64,000 bases of DNA. It comes from Trichocoleus sp. FACHB-40. Its GTDB lineage: Bacteria > Cyanobacteriota > Cyanobacteriia > Cyanobacteriales > FACHB-T130. The notes below the pieces were generated by a model, which worked only from the letters and a program-made list of their open reading frames with translations, did not search any database and was not told the DNA's origin. Where the stretch lies: the NCBI RefSeq assembly GCF_014695915.1, contig NZ_JACJPF010000031.1, positions 1-64,000 of the forward strand, given 5' to 3'. The stretch's first letter is position 1; the number at the start of each line of letters is the position of its first letter. Below, piece after piece: positions 26,593-34,890 of the stretch. Made by a program: the position numbers and the translations under genes.

Positions 26593-26757
26593 TGCTTCGT
26601 GCTTTATCTGCGCTGGGGGAATCGTTGACCCAAGCAGGGGCAACTAACTTAAAAAAAATTTACAATTTTTGCGCCAAGACGCGGACTTTCGCCTAACCTC
26701 AAAATAGAGGCGCTAGATTAATCTGGCACTCTTGGTGTCGCGGTAAGTCCCAAATCT

Positions 26758-29244
26758 ATGCAAGTTTCGACCAAATCCGTAGTTGCTACCCCCGAATCGT
26801 CGGTAGAGACTATTACCCTCGACGTCGGGGGAATGAGATGTGCAGGCTGCGTAAAGGTTGTAGAAAAGCAGCTAAAAGAGCATCCGGGTGTCATTTCCGC
26901 CTGCGTCAATCTGGTGACAGAAGTGGCTGTCGTAGAATGCGAATCTGGCGCAGTAGATCCAACAGCTTTGGCGCAGCAGGTCACTGACGCTGGATTTCCC
27001 ACCCAGTCTCGTGTAGCTTCTACAGGCGATGGAAAAGAGGCTTTGAGTCCAGCCCAGCGACACGCCGAGGAAAATCGTAAGCAAATGTGGCGCTTGGTAG
27101 TTGCAGGCGTGCTGATTCTCTTCTCCGGAATTGGTCATCTTGGGCAACACTCTTTACTTTTGCCGCAGTTGTCACTGCTGACGAATATTTGGTTTCACTG
27201 GGGATTAGCAACAGCAGCCTTGCTGTTACCAGGGCGCGAGATATTGCTAGATGGCTGGCGAGGTTTGCGGCGAAATGCTCCGAATATGAACACGCTGGTG
27301 GGATTGGGAACCCTGACGGCATACACGGCAAGTTGTGTGGCGCTGTTCTTCCCCCAGCTGGGTTGGGAGTGTTTCTTTGATGAGCCTGTAATGCTATTGG
27401 GATTTATCTTACTGGGGCGCACTTTGGAGCAACGGGCAAGAGGTCGCGCGGCGGCGGCGTTTGAGGCATTGTTAGCACTACAGCCAAAAGTAGCTCGTTT
27501 GATTGCCAATCCAACTAATTTGGGAAGAGGAGCAGGGGAGAAAAGCAGAGGGGCAGAGGAGAATTTTGCCAAATCCCCAATCCCCAATCCCCAATCCCCA
27601 ATCCCCAATCCCCAATCCCCAATCCCCAATCCCCAATCAGAAGTGGAAATCCCAGTCGATCAAGTCCGTGTGGGCGAGTGGTTGCGGGTGTTACCGGGTG
27701 AGCAGATCCCAGTCGATGGGGAAGTGGTGGCTGGTCAGACGACCGTGAATGAGTCGATGCTGACGGGGGAGCCTGTACCAGTAATGAAGCAGCCAGGGGA
27801 TGCGGTGGCGGCTGGGACGCTGAACCAGTCGGGAGCGATCGCTATTAAGGCAACTCGTACTGGTAAGGACACGACTTTAGCTCAAATTGTGGCATTGGTG
27901 GAAGCAGCCCAAACCCGTAAGGCACCAGTACAACAGTTGGCGGATACAGTGGCGGGTTACTTCACTTATGGGGTTCTAGCAGCTGCGGCTTTAACGTTCC
28001 TATTCTGGTACTTTGTCGGCTCTCAACTTTGGCCTGATGTCTCCATATTGCGGGTTGTTGGCATTGATAGCCATGCCGCAATGCACCACGCTGCCAGCAA
28101 CCACTCACCAATGTTATTAAGTTTGAAGCTGGCAATTTCTGTTTCGGTCATCGCCTGTCCCTGCGCTTTAGGCTTGGCAACACCCACAGCAATTCTAGTA
28201 GGGACTGGTCTTGGGGCAGAACGTGGGCTGTTGATCAAAGGTGGCGACGTGCTGGAACGGGTACACCATCTGGATACAGTGGTATTTGATAAGACGGGAA
28301 CGCTGACGACTGGTCATCCTACGGTGACAGATTGCTTACCCATAGGAAATTTAACCCCAGAAACTCTTCTCGTCCTGGCGGCGGCGGCAGAAAGTGGCAC
28401 GACGCACCCTCTAGCTAAGGCAATTTTAGAGGAAGCACATCGGCAAGAATTAGCGATCGCTCCGGCTGTAGAGTTTTATACGGAACCGGGGCTGGGGGTA
28501 TCGGCTTTAGTAGATAATTCGCGGGTTTTCCTGGGTAACGCTGACTGGTTAATTAAGCAGGGGATTGCGATTAGTGATACAGCGGCGGAGCGCACTTTAT
28601 CGCTATTTGCTGCTGGGAAAACGGTAGTTTATGTGGCAGTGGACGGTAATTTAGCTGGGTTGATTGCTGTAACTGATACCCTCAGACCGGATGCAAAGGC
28701 TACGGTGGAGCGATTGCGTTCAATGGGATTGCGGGTGATGCTGCTAACTGGGGATAGGATGGAAGCTGCTGTTGCGATCGCATCTCAGCTAGAACTGCAC
28801 CCTGATGATGTTTTGGCAAATGTCCGCCCAGAGGCTAAAGCCACCGCAGTGCAACAGTTGCAAACTTTAGGGCAACGAGTGGCAATGGTTGGCGATGGCA
28901 TCAACGATGCTCCGGCGTTAGCACAAGCCGATGTTGGAATTTCTCTCCAAGGGGGGACAGATGTTGCTATTGAAACTGCCCAAATTGTTTTAATACGCGA
29001 TCGCTTATCTGACGTGGTGCAGTCAATCCAACTCTCCCGTGCCACCTTCAACAAAATCCGCCAAAATCTCTTCTGGGCTTTTGCCTACAATACACTCTCG
29101 TTGCCCGTTGCTGCTGGCATCTTACTACCAAGTTTCGGCATTGTTTTAGGCCCATCTGCCGCCGGAGCATTGATGGCATTTAGCTCTGTAAGCGTCGTCA
29201 CCAATTCTCTATTACTCCGTCAAAGCCTGAAAAATCAAGATTGA
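26758..29244 (+). CDS. Copper-type P1B ATPase (CtaA-like)
   Basis: An 828-residue heavy-metal pump. One N-terminal HMA domain has GGMRCAGC with C28 and C31. Eight membrane helices surround the actuator motif (TGEP) and the CPC ion site (C467-P-C469). D511 in DKTGTLTTG is phosphorylated, and [17 protein letters not shown] closes the P domain. The CPC motif and HMA type indicate Cu+; the GMRCAGCVK context resembles cyanobacterial CtaA, which brings copper towards plastocyanin, more than PacS. Nine CCCCAAT units at 27572-27638 add about 21 residues of SPIPNPQ repeats before the actuator domain. A helix pair near 430 holds a His-rich loop (AMHHAASNH). Confidence 0.93.
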   Translation: MQVSTKSVVATPESSVETITLDVGGMRCAGCVKVVEKQLKEHPGVISACVNLVTEVAVVECESGAVDPTALAQQVTDAGFPTQSRVASTGDGKEALSPAQRHAEENRKQMWRLVVAGVLILFSGIGHLGQHSLLLPQLSLLTNIWFHWGLATAALLLPGREILLDGWRGLRRNAPNMNTLVGLGTLTAYTASCVALFFPQLGWECFFDEPVMLLGFILLGRTLEQRARGRAAAAFEALLALQPKVARLIANPTNLGRGAGEKSRGAEENFAKSPIPNPQSPIPNPQSPIPNPQSEVEIPVDQVRVGEWLRVLPGEQIPVDGEVVAGQTTVNESMLTGEPVPVMKQPGDAVAAGTLNQSGAIAIKATRTGKDTTLAQIVALVEAAQTRKAPVQQLADTVAGYFTYGVLAAAALTFLFWYFVGSQLWPDVSILRVVGIDSHAAMHHAASNHSPMLLSLKLAISVSVIACPCALGLATPTAILVGTGLGAERGLLIKGGDVLERVHHLDTVVFDKTGTLTTGHPTVTDCLPIGNLTPETLLVLAAAAESGTTHPLAKAILEEAHRQELAIAPAVEFYTEPGLGVSALVDNSRVFLGNADWLIKQGIAISDTAAERTLSLFAAGKTVVYVAVDGNLAGLIAVTDTLRPDAKATVERLRSMGLRVMLLTGDRMEAAVAIASQLELHPDDVLANVRPEAKATAVQQLQTLGQRVAMVGDGINDAPALAQADVGISLQGGTDVAIETAQIVLIRDRLSDVVQSIQLSRATFNKIRQNLFWAFAYNTLSLPVAAGILLPSFGIVLGPSAAGALMAFSSVSVVTNSLLLRQSLKNQD
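27572..27638 (+). repeat. Nine tandem AATCCCC heptamers inside the copper ATPase gene
   Basis: Nine perfect units (63 bp, 27572-27634) and a partial tenth. Because 9 x 7 is a multiple of three, the frame is kept. The product gains three SPIPNPQ heptapeptides. The reverse strand reads GDWGLGI repeats in every frame, which explains a spurious long minus-strand frame here. Confidence 0.95.
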
Positions 29245-29573
29245 GGTTTGTCCGGAGTTTGTAGCTTCTCGGTTGTAGTCACTACGGGATCTCTAATAAC
29301 TACAATATGATAGGGGGAACATTGTAACCCAAAAGCACTATCATGCCTGCTGCAACTTGACAATACTGGCTTCAAAGGTGTAGAGGGTGTTACGCTGGAG
29401 TCCGGACAACATCAGCCATAGCTACTCTTGTTTTCCTCAAGATAATATCTGGTTGCTGGTTGTCAATCCGGGTGCAGGCACAGGCGCTTACGCCGCCAGT
29501 TGAAGATGGTGCCATTGTTAGTTGAAGTAACTGTTTTTTCCCAACCAACCGCTCTTTCTAAACTATTTTTTCA
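29245..29573. other. Gene-free interval, nothing recognised
   Basis: About 330 bp between the copper ATPase and the FHA gene. It holds no clear hairpin terminator, tRNA or short gene. The promoter of the FHA gene is expected in its right part but no strong -35/-10 pair was found. Confidence 0.5.
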
Positions 29574-29993
29574 ATGCCTTCAAAACTGCATCTGAACCAT
29601 TTATTGATTATTGAGGATGATCAGGGACGCAAGGAGTTTACCTTAGAAAATCCTGAATATTGCGTTGGCAGAGACCAAAAATGCGATATCCGGCTATACT
29701 CACAGTTTGTATCCCGTAGGCACGCAACTTTAGTGCAAAAAATGCGTGGGGATGGCTCCTATTACTACAGGATTGTCGATGGCGACAAAGGCAAGCCTAG
29801 TGCCAACGGACTGTTGATTAATGGGCGTAAACTTCAATCCCACGATCTTGAAGATGAGGACGAGATTGTTTTTGGGCCGCAAGTGCGGGCGAGATATTTC
29901 CACTTGAAGAAAGAATCAATCCCGACAGGGCCTCCCGATGAATGGGACATCACTCTGATTAGCCCCAACATGGTAGGCGAAGACGAAACTTAA
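29574..29993 (+). CDS. FHA domain protein
   Basis: A 139-residue soluble protein made mostly of one forkhead-associated domain, which binds phosphothreonine peptides. Motifs: YCVGRDQKCDIRL (about 28-40), SRRHATLV with the Ser-x-x-His pair, and a NGLLINGRKL strand, then LEDEDEIVFGP. The C-terminal 25 residues are polar. In cyanobacteria such proteins act in Ser/Thr kinase signalling. No kinase gene is adjacent, so the partner is unknown. It is a single gene. Confidence 0.92.
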   Translation: MPSKLHLNHLLIIEDDQGRKEFTLENPEYCVGRDQKCDIRLYSQFVSRRHATLVQKMRGDGSYYYRIVDGDKGKPSANGLLINGRKLQSHDLEDEDEIVFGPQVRARYFHLKKESIPTGPPDEWDITLISPNMVGEDET

Positions 29994-30044
29994 GCGATCC
30001 ACATCAAAAGCTCAACCTCCTGCTACCCAAAAGTGAGCGATCGC

Positions 30045-30392
30045 CTATCCGGCTACGCTTTCAACCAGTTGCCAATGGCGATTTTGGGCGATCGCCTGCT
30101 GCACTTGGTGGAACATTTGATGACAGTGGTTGTCAACCTGGAGGGGCAATTCTTCGTTTTTAATCACAAAATTCATCCGCACTTCTTGCTCTGTGGCGGT
30201 AGATTTATCAATCAGCACCTCGACCGTCACCAGCTTGGCAAAGGAGACGTGGCCTGGTATTTCCCTCGCCATCAGGTAGTCTCCAGTGTTATAGATAATA
30301 TCGAAATTGCAGGACTCCAAAACTTCTATGAGCACCTGTTGGAGACGCTCAAGGGGAACTGCAATGATAAATGAACAGGTATAGCGAGCCAT
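30045..30392 (-). CDS. Conserved-type hypothetical protein, 115 residues
   Basis: A soluble 115-residue protein with no signal peptide. The pattern of alternating hydrophobic strands (YTCSFIIAVPL, LVTVEVLID, VRMNFVIKN) and a long amphipathic helix (about 14-28) suggests a small alpha/beta or SRPBCC-like fold. I do not recognise it. The frame starts with TTG at 30395 or ATG at 30392; the ATG is used. A plus-strand frame overlaps most of it, but its translation looks non-protein (Cys/His/Phe rich). The gene stands alone. Confidence 0.6.
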   Translation of the reverse strand: MARYTCSFIIAVPLERLQQVLIEVLESCNFDIIYNTGDYLMAREIPGHVSFAKLVTVEVLIDKSTATEQEVRMNFVIKNEELPLQVDNHCHQMFHQVQQAIAQNRHWQLVESVAG

Positions 30393-30604
30393 CAAATAAA
30401 CCCCCGAGTCATATCCCTAGACCCTCTCATCATACCGAACCTTAGTTTAGGGTCATAATTAAGTATGCTTTTTTCTAAGGCTAGAGCCATTAATAAAGCT
30501 TTTATCAGCTTCTAGCATACCAGTCATCTCTCCGGAAAGAACCAGAATAGGACGGATGGCTGAATGTAAAAGGAAAAAAGTGCTGTGATGATGAGAATTG
30601 GGTA

Positions 30605-31270
30605 ATGCAGGGCAAGCTGATTGTGTTTGAGGGAGTCGAAGGTAGCGGTAAAACAACCCAGATACAGCGATCGCGCCATTGGCTTCTGGAAAGGATGAAT
30701 CAAAAGCCATCCAACGTTGTAGTAACCAGGGAACCGGGAGGGACAACATTAGGCAGTCGTTTGCGCCAGTTGTTGCTGCAAGGACACCAGCACCCAATCC
30801 AAGACAGGACTGAACTACTGATTTTTGCGGCAGATCGCGCTCAACACGTTGAGGAAGTTATTAACCCGACTCTCTTGGCGGGAGGAATTATTTTGTGCGA
30901 TCGCTTCACAGATTCCACAATTGCCTATCAAGGTTATGGTCGCGGTCTTAGCCTAGAATTAATCGAGAATATCTGCCAGGTGGCGACCGACGGTAGGACA
31001 AGTGACCTCACCCTGTGGCTGGATGTTGATGTCGAAGTTGGTTTAGCACGAGCCTTGGCTCGTGGAACTGCTGACCGGATGGAGCAAGCAGATTTAGCGT
31101 TTCATCGACGGGTACAGCAAGGCTTCACCGCATTGGCAGCAGCGTATCCGCATCGGATTGTGCGGGTGGATGCCAGTTGTAGTGAGGCAGAAGTACAAGA
31201 GCAAATTCAGATGATTTTGACTCAAAAATTTGCCCAATGGTATCCAGACAATTCCTTTTCCCCAGACTGA
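30605..31270 (+). CDS. tmk: Thymidylate kinase
   Basis: A 221-residue kinase converting dTMP to dTDP. The P-loop VEGSGKTTQ (11-19), TREPGGT (dTMP site, about 44-50), FAADRAQH and DRFTDSTIAYQGYGRG motifs are typical. The long lid region after LWLDVDVEVGLARAL reads RGTADRMEQADLAFHRRV. ATG at 30605 opens directly into the first strand. It is followed 68 bp later by holB on the same strand, a neighbour arrangement common in bacteria, so the two are probably one transcript serving DNA synthesis. Confidence 0.96.
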   Translation: MQGKLIVFEGVEGSGKTTQIQRSRHWLLERMNQKPSNVVVTREPGGTTLGSRLRQLLLQGHQHPIQDRTELLIFAADRAQHVEEVINPTLLAGGIILCDRFTDSTIAYQGYGRGLSLELIENICQVATDGRTSDLTLWLDVDVEVGLARALARGTADRMEQADLAFHRRVQQGFTALAAAYPHRIVRVDASCSEAEVQEQIQMILTQKFAQWYPDNSFSPD

Positions 31271-31338
31271 TCTTGGGAACGAGAAAATAGAGACAGATTC
31301 TCTGTTTACTCCTTTTCCTGCCTTTCTCCACCAGTTTA

Positions 31339-32328
31339 ATGAACTTTTTTGCACCACTTGTAGGACAAAATCAAGCCGTTGAGTTACTAACCCAGGCAGT
31401 TGCCCAAAACCGGGTTGCACCTGCCTACCTGTTTACTGGGCCAGAAGGTGTTGGCAGAAGTATAGCGGCCCGATGCTTTGTGGAGCTTCTATTCTGCACC
31501 CATCTGGCAAAACTAAATTCCAATACGCCTGCTGACGAAGCAAACTTAAAACATGGTTTCGCGTTACAAAAACGCTTGGCTGCTGGAAACCATCCAGACT
31601 TGCTCTGGGTGCAGCCAACTTATCTCCACCAGGGGGAAAGATTATCTGCCGCCCAAGCAACCGAAAAAGGTGTGAAGCGCAAGGCCCCGCCACAAATACG
31701 GCTGGAGCAAATTCGGGAAGTTGGTCAGTTTTTGGGACGTTATCCTCTGGAGGCTCCACGGAATATGGTGGTGCTGGAGGCGGCAGAAACAATGGCAGAG
31801 GCGGCGGCGAATGGCTTACTCAAAACGCTGGAAGAACCGGGACAGGCAACGCTGATTTTGATGGCACCATCAGAGTCCTCGTTGTTACCGACTCTGGTAT
31901 CGCGTTGTCAGCGGATTCCTTTTTACGGTTTAGATAAGGCGGCGATGAAGCAAGTGCTACGGCAAACGGGTCACGAAGAGATTTTGAAGCATCCGCCAGT
32001 GTTAGCGATCGCGCAAGGCAGTCCAGGGAATGCGATCGCATCCTTCACGCAACTCGCCACCATTCCCCCAGACTTACTCCAAGACATTACCCAGTTGCCC
32101 AAATCTCATCGCAATGCTCTCCAACTCGCCAAAAAAATTGATAAAACTCTAGATACAGAAGCCCAACTGTGGTTAGTTGATTATTTACAGCACAGTTACT
32201 GGCAGCAATTCTTAGACAGAAAAATTTCTAAATTGCCCTTACAGCATCTAGAAAAAGCCCGCGAATATCTCCGAGGCTATGCTCAGCCGCGACTGGTCTG
32301 GGAAGTGACTCTATTAAACATGATTTAA
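31339..32328 (+). CDS. holB: DNA polymerase III delta' subunit
   Basis: A 329-residue clamp-loader subunit of the AAA+ family. The N-terminus FAPLVGQNQAVELLTQAVAQNRVAPAYLF is typical. The P-loop reads GPEGVGRS, with Arg where ATP-binding loaders have Lys; degenerate P-loops are expected in delta'. ANGLLKTLEEPG, SLLPTLVSRCQ and a weak sensor region follow. An insert near 95-120 (SAAQATEKGVKRK) widens the first domain. The usual zinc-binding cysteines of HolB are reduced. It lies downstream of tmk, likely co-transcribed. Confidence 0.92.
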   Translation: MNFFAPLVGQNQAVELLTQAVAQNRVAPAYLFTGPEGVGRSIAARCFVELLFCTHLAKLNSNTPADEANLKHGFALQKRLAAGNHPDLLWVQPTYLHQGERLSAAQATEKGVKRKAPPQIRLEQIREVGQFLGRYPLEAPRNMVVLEAAETMAEAAANGLLKTLEEPGQATLILMAPSESSLLPTLVSRCQRIPFYGLDKAAMKQVLRQTGHEEILKHPPVLAIAQGSPGNAIASFTQLATIPPDLLQDITQLPKSHRNALQLAKKIDKTLDTEAQLWLVDYLQHSYWQQFLDRKISKLPLQHLEKAREYLRGYAQPRLVWEVTLLNMI

Positions 32329-32455
32329 GCCGCAGAGATTTTCAACGACTGTATCAGGCAAGCTTTCCTCTGGAGCAGTCTTTAGTATGGTGAATATACC
32401 CAGTGAACCCAGTAGTGGTGATAAAAACAAAACTGGGTAAGGGTTAGCAAATCTT

Positions 32456-33442
32456 ATGAACCAAGTAGATTATCTCCGTATCAGCTTAATTGACCGCTGC
32501 AATTTTCGGTGTCAATACTGTATGCCGGAGGGGGCTGAACTTGACTATATTTTGCAGCAGGAGCTGTTAACTAATCAGGAACTGCTTACTCTGCTTAAAG
32601 AGGTGTTTATCCCTGTGGGATTTAGTCGGTTTCGCCTGACTGGTGGCGAACCGTTGCTGCGTCCGCGTGTGGTGGAATTGGTAAGCGCGATCGCATCCCT
32701 AAGAGAAACCCAAGACCTCTCGATGACTACTAACGCCTTTTTACTTTCCCCGATAGCGCAAAACCTCTACAATGCTGGTTTGCGACGGCTCAATATCAGT
32801 CTCGACTCTCTCGATCCAGATACATTTGCCCAAATTAGTGGTAATCGCGGCCGTTCCCGCTGGCAAGAAGTCTGGGATGGAATCCAAGCTGCTCATCGCG
32901 TCGGTTTTGATCCCCTGAAACTCAATGTAGTAGTGATTCCTGGTGTCAACGATCACGAAGTTCTAGATTTAGCCGCCCTGACACTTGAGCGACAATGGCA
33001 CGTCCGGTTTATTGAATTCATGCCCATTGGCAACGACCAGCTTTTTGCGGGAAAGGGTTGGGTGTCCTCTGCCGATTTGCGGCAACGCATTCGTGACGTT
33101 TTTGGCTTGACAGAATCTTCCGTCCGTGGTAACGGGCCTGCGGATATTTTCCAGATTCCCGGAGCCAAAGGTACGCTGGGATTTATCAGTCAGATGTCAG
33201 AGTGTTTTTGCGATCGCTGTAACCGGATGCGTCTCTCAGCAGACGGCTGGTTGCGCCCCTGTCTGCTCAATGAAACTGGTCAAATTGACCTGAAAACTGC
33301 CCTTCGCACTGGCATTGAAACGGCTGAACTACGCGAGAAAGTGCAGCAGTTGCTCTTTCTGAAACCAGAAATTAACTTCAAGCAGCGAGATTCAGGATCG
33401 ACTGGTGCGTATAGCCGCACCATGTCGCAGATTGGTGGGTAA
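32456..33442 (+). CDS. moaA: GTP 3',8-cyclase MoaA
   Basis: A 328-residue radical SAM enzyme that starts molybdenum cofactor synthesis from GTP. The N-terminal cluster ligands are C15, C19 and C22 (CNFRCQYC), and the C-terminal cluster ligands C252, C255 and C269 (CDRCNRMR, then RPC). The GGEPLLRP motif is present, and the chain ends in the GG needed for activity. Spacing between clusters and full length are normal. It is monocistronic. The partner moaE is at 13031. A repeat-filled gap of 77 bp separates it from convergent rpsD. Confidence 0.96.
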   Translation: MNQVDYLRISLIDRCNFRCQYCMPEGAELDYILQQELLTNQELLTLLKEVFIPVGFSRFRLTGGEPLLRPRVVELVSAIASLRETQDLSMTTNAFLLSPIAQNLYNAGLRRLNISLDSLDPDTFAQISGNRGRSRWQEVWDGIQAAHRVGFDPLKLNVVVIPGVNDHEVLDLAALTLERQWHVRFIEFMPIGNDQLFAGKGWVSSADLRQRIRDVFGLTESSVRGNGPADIFQIPGAKGTLGFISQMSECFCDRCNRMRLSADGWLRPCLLNETGQIDLKTALRTGIETAELREKVQQLLFLKPEINFKQRDSGSTGAYSRTMSQIGG

Positions 33443-33519
33443 TGGGGGATTGGGAATTGGGGATTGGGAAGAATTTTATCCAGTCCCCAGTCCCTAGTTG
33501 CCAGCCCCCAGCCCCTTGC
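33443..33519. repeat. GGGGATT-type STRR between moaA and rpsD
   Basis: Starts directly after the moaA stop with GGGGATTGGGAATTGGGGATTGGG and, after a short gap, has CCCAGTCCC-CCAGCCCC units in inverse orientation. The two halves can pair and may serve as terminator for both convergent genes. Confidence 0.75.
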
Positions 33520-34128
33520 TTACGCTTGCCGCGAGTAGTATTCAACCACCAGCAGTTCGTTAATTTGCAGCGCGATCCATTCGCGCTCAATAACGCCATT
33601 CACTTTACCAGCCAGCTTGGTTTTGTCGAACTCCAAATGGCTTGGCATATTTGCCAGACCTGGATATTCCAGGTTTGCTTGCACTAAACGACGCGATGCG
33701 TCATTGTCGCGGACACCAATTGCCTCTCCAGCGCGACACTGATAGCTAGGAATATTGACTACGCGACCATTAACCGTCACATGGCCGTGATTCACTAACT
33801 GACGCGCCGCAGGGATCGTGGGAGCCATCCCCAAACGGAAGACGGTGTTATCCAGACGCATCTCCAACAATTGCAGCAATGCTTGACCCGTTGAACCCGT
33901 GGCGCGACGTGCTTTACGCACGTAACGCAGCAGCTGCTTTTCACTCAACCCATAGTTAAAGCGGAGTTTTTGCTTTTCCTCAAGTCGGATAGCATACTCT
34001 GAACGCTTTTTGCGGGCTTGCCCGTGCTGACCGGGCGGATATGCGCGGCGCGGCGACTTGCGGCTTAAACCAGGCAGTTCACCCAAACGACGCACAACTC
34101 TGAGGCGTGGGCCTCTATATCGGGACAT
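33520..34128 (-). CDS. rpsD: 30S ribosomal protein S4
   Basis: A 202-residue primary 16S rRNA-binding protein of the small subunit. The start [21 protein letters not shown], the [16 protein letters not shown] segment and the S4 RNA-binding domain [43 protein letters not shown] (about 90-135) are complete. In many bacteria rpsD sits in the alpha operon; here it stands alone, which is usual in cyanobacteria and plastids. A GAGGAAGG ribosome site precedes the ATG at 34128, with a TATAAT box further upstream. Confidence 0.98.
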   Translation of the reverse strand: MSRYRGPRLRVVRRLGELPGLSRKSPRRAYPPGQHGQARKKRSEYAIRLEEKQKLRFNYGLSEKQLLRYVRKARRATGSTGQALLQLLEMRLDNTVFRLGMAPTIPAARQLVNHGHVTVNGRVVNIPSYQCRAGEAIGVRDNDASRRLVQANLEYPGLANMPSHLEFDKTKLAGKVNGVIEREWIALQINELLVVEYYSRQA

Positions 34129-34444
34129 ATACCTTCCTCTTGGCTATTCTGCTTTAACTTTGCAAAACTTTCATTATACATTCATAAAGAAACTATAACC
34201 AAAAGTTTTTTGCGCGTTCCGAAACTGAGCGTGGAAACGCTGGTAGGGGAGGCTGTGCCTCGGCAATCTGTTTTAGATGAATTTCAGGTTGATTTATGAA
34301 AATTTTTCTAATAAGTAAAATAATCTTTCTGTTTCCCGTGCCGGGAAAAACTCTAGTTGTAGGGAATCGGAGCCACCCCATCTGCTGTGTTAATAGCGCC
34401 TTTGGTGCGTGGCGTTTGAGGAACCTCAGCCAAGAAATTAGCTA
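34129..34444. other. Gap between rpsD and the response regulator gene
   Basis: About 316 bp. The left 70 bp hold the rpsD ribosome site and promoter. The rest has a small GGAGGC TGT GCCTC hairpin near 34237-34250 and an open minus-strand frame whose translation does not look like a protein. Nothing else was identified. Confidence 0.5.
34173..34178 (-). promoter_or_regulatory. Probable -10 box of rpsD
   Basis: TATAAT on the minus strand about 45 bp upstream of the rpsD start. The upstream region is AT-rich; the best -35 candidate (TGGTTA at 17-base spacing) is weak. Confidence 0.4.
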
Positions 34445-34888
34445 CTAGCTAGCTGGTGGTAATTTGACAATGGTAAGCCAGAAGTCTTTTATTGACTGCA
34501 CCACTTGCAGGAACTGTTCAAGGTCAAGAGGCTTGGTGATGAAACAGTTAGCATGGAAATTGTAGCTGTTAAGAATATCTTGCTCGGCTTGCGAGGAGGT
34601 GAGAACTACCACAGGAATATGTTTTAGTTCGTCGTCGCGCTTAATTTCTTCTAGCACTTCAATACCGCTTCGCTTGGGTAAGTTGAGGTCAAGCAAGATA
34701 ATACCGGGACGAATGGCCTCTGTATACTTGCCTTGTCTTCGTAGGAAAGCTAACGCCTCAGCACCATCCCTGACGACATTCATGTGATTCCAAACCATAC
34801 TTTCTCTAAACGCTTCTTTGGTGAGACGAATATCACCCTCGTTATCTTCAACTAGTAGAATTTCCACTGGTATATCACCCGAATTCAC
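34445..34888 (-). CDS. Single-domain response regulator (Rcp1-like)
   Basis: A 147-residue CheY-like receiver of the kind that partners cyanobacterial phytochromes and multi-PAS kinases. Acidic pocket D15 (LVEDNEGDIRLTKEAF), phosphoacceptor D67 (ILLDLNLPKRSG), the VLTSS switch threonine/serine and the FITKPLD lysine are all present. There is no output domain, so it acts by protein contact. Its ATG lies 2 bases past the stop codon of the histidine kinase gene, so the pair is translationally coupled. Confidence 0.94.
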   Translation of the reverse strand: MNSGDIPVEILLVEDNEGDIRLTKEAFRESMVWNHMNVVRDGAEALAFLRRQGKYTEAIRPGIILLDLNLPKRSGIEVLEEIKRDDELKHIPVVVLTSSQAEQDILNSYNFHANCFITKPLDLEQFLQVVQSIKDFWLTIVKLPPAS

Positions 34889-34890
34889 CT

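Noticed and set aside
26593-26757. 34-residue plus-strand frame starting near 26591
   Set aside because: Starts at the end of the CPBP gene, lacks a ribosome site and shows no conserved-looking pattern.
27195-27629. 144-residue minus-strand frame with GDWGLGI repeats
   Set aside because: It is the antisense of the copper ATPase gene and is open only because the heptamer array has no stop in any frame.
30033-30374. 113-residue plus-strand frame opposite the hypothetical gene at 30045
   Set aside because: Rich in His, Phe and Cys, without helix or strand periodicity; the minus-strand frame looks more like a protein.
34193-34381. 62-residue minus-strand frame between rpsD and the receiver gene
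   Set aside because: No ribosome site, no recognisable pattern, and it overlaps the rpsD promoter region.
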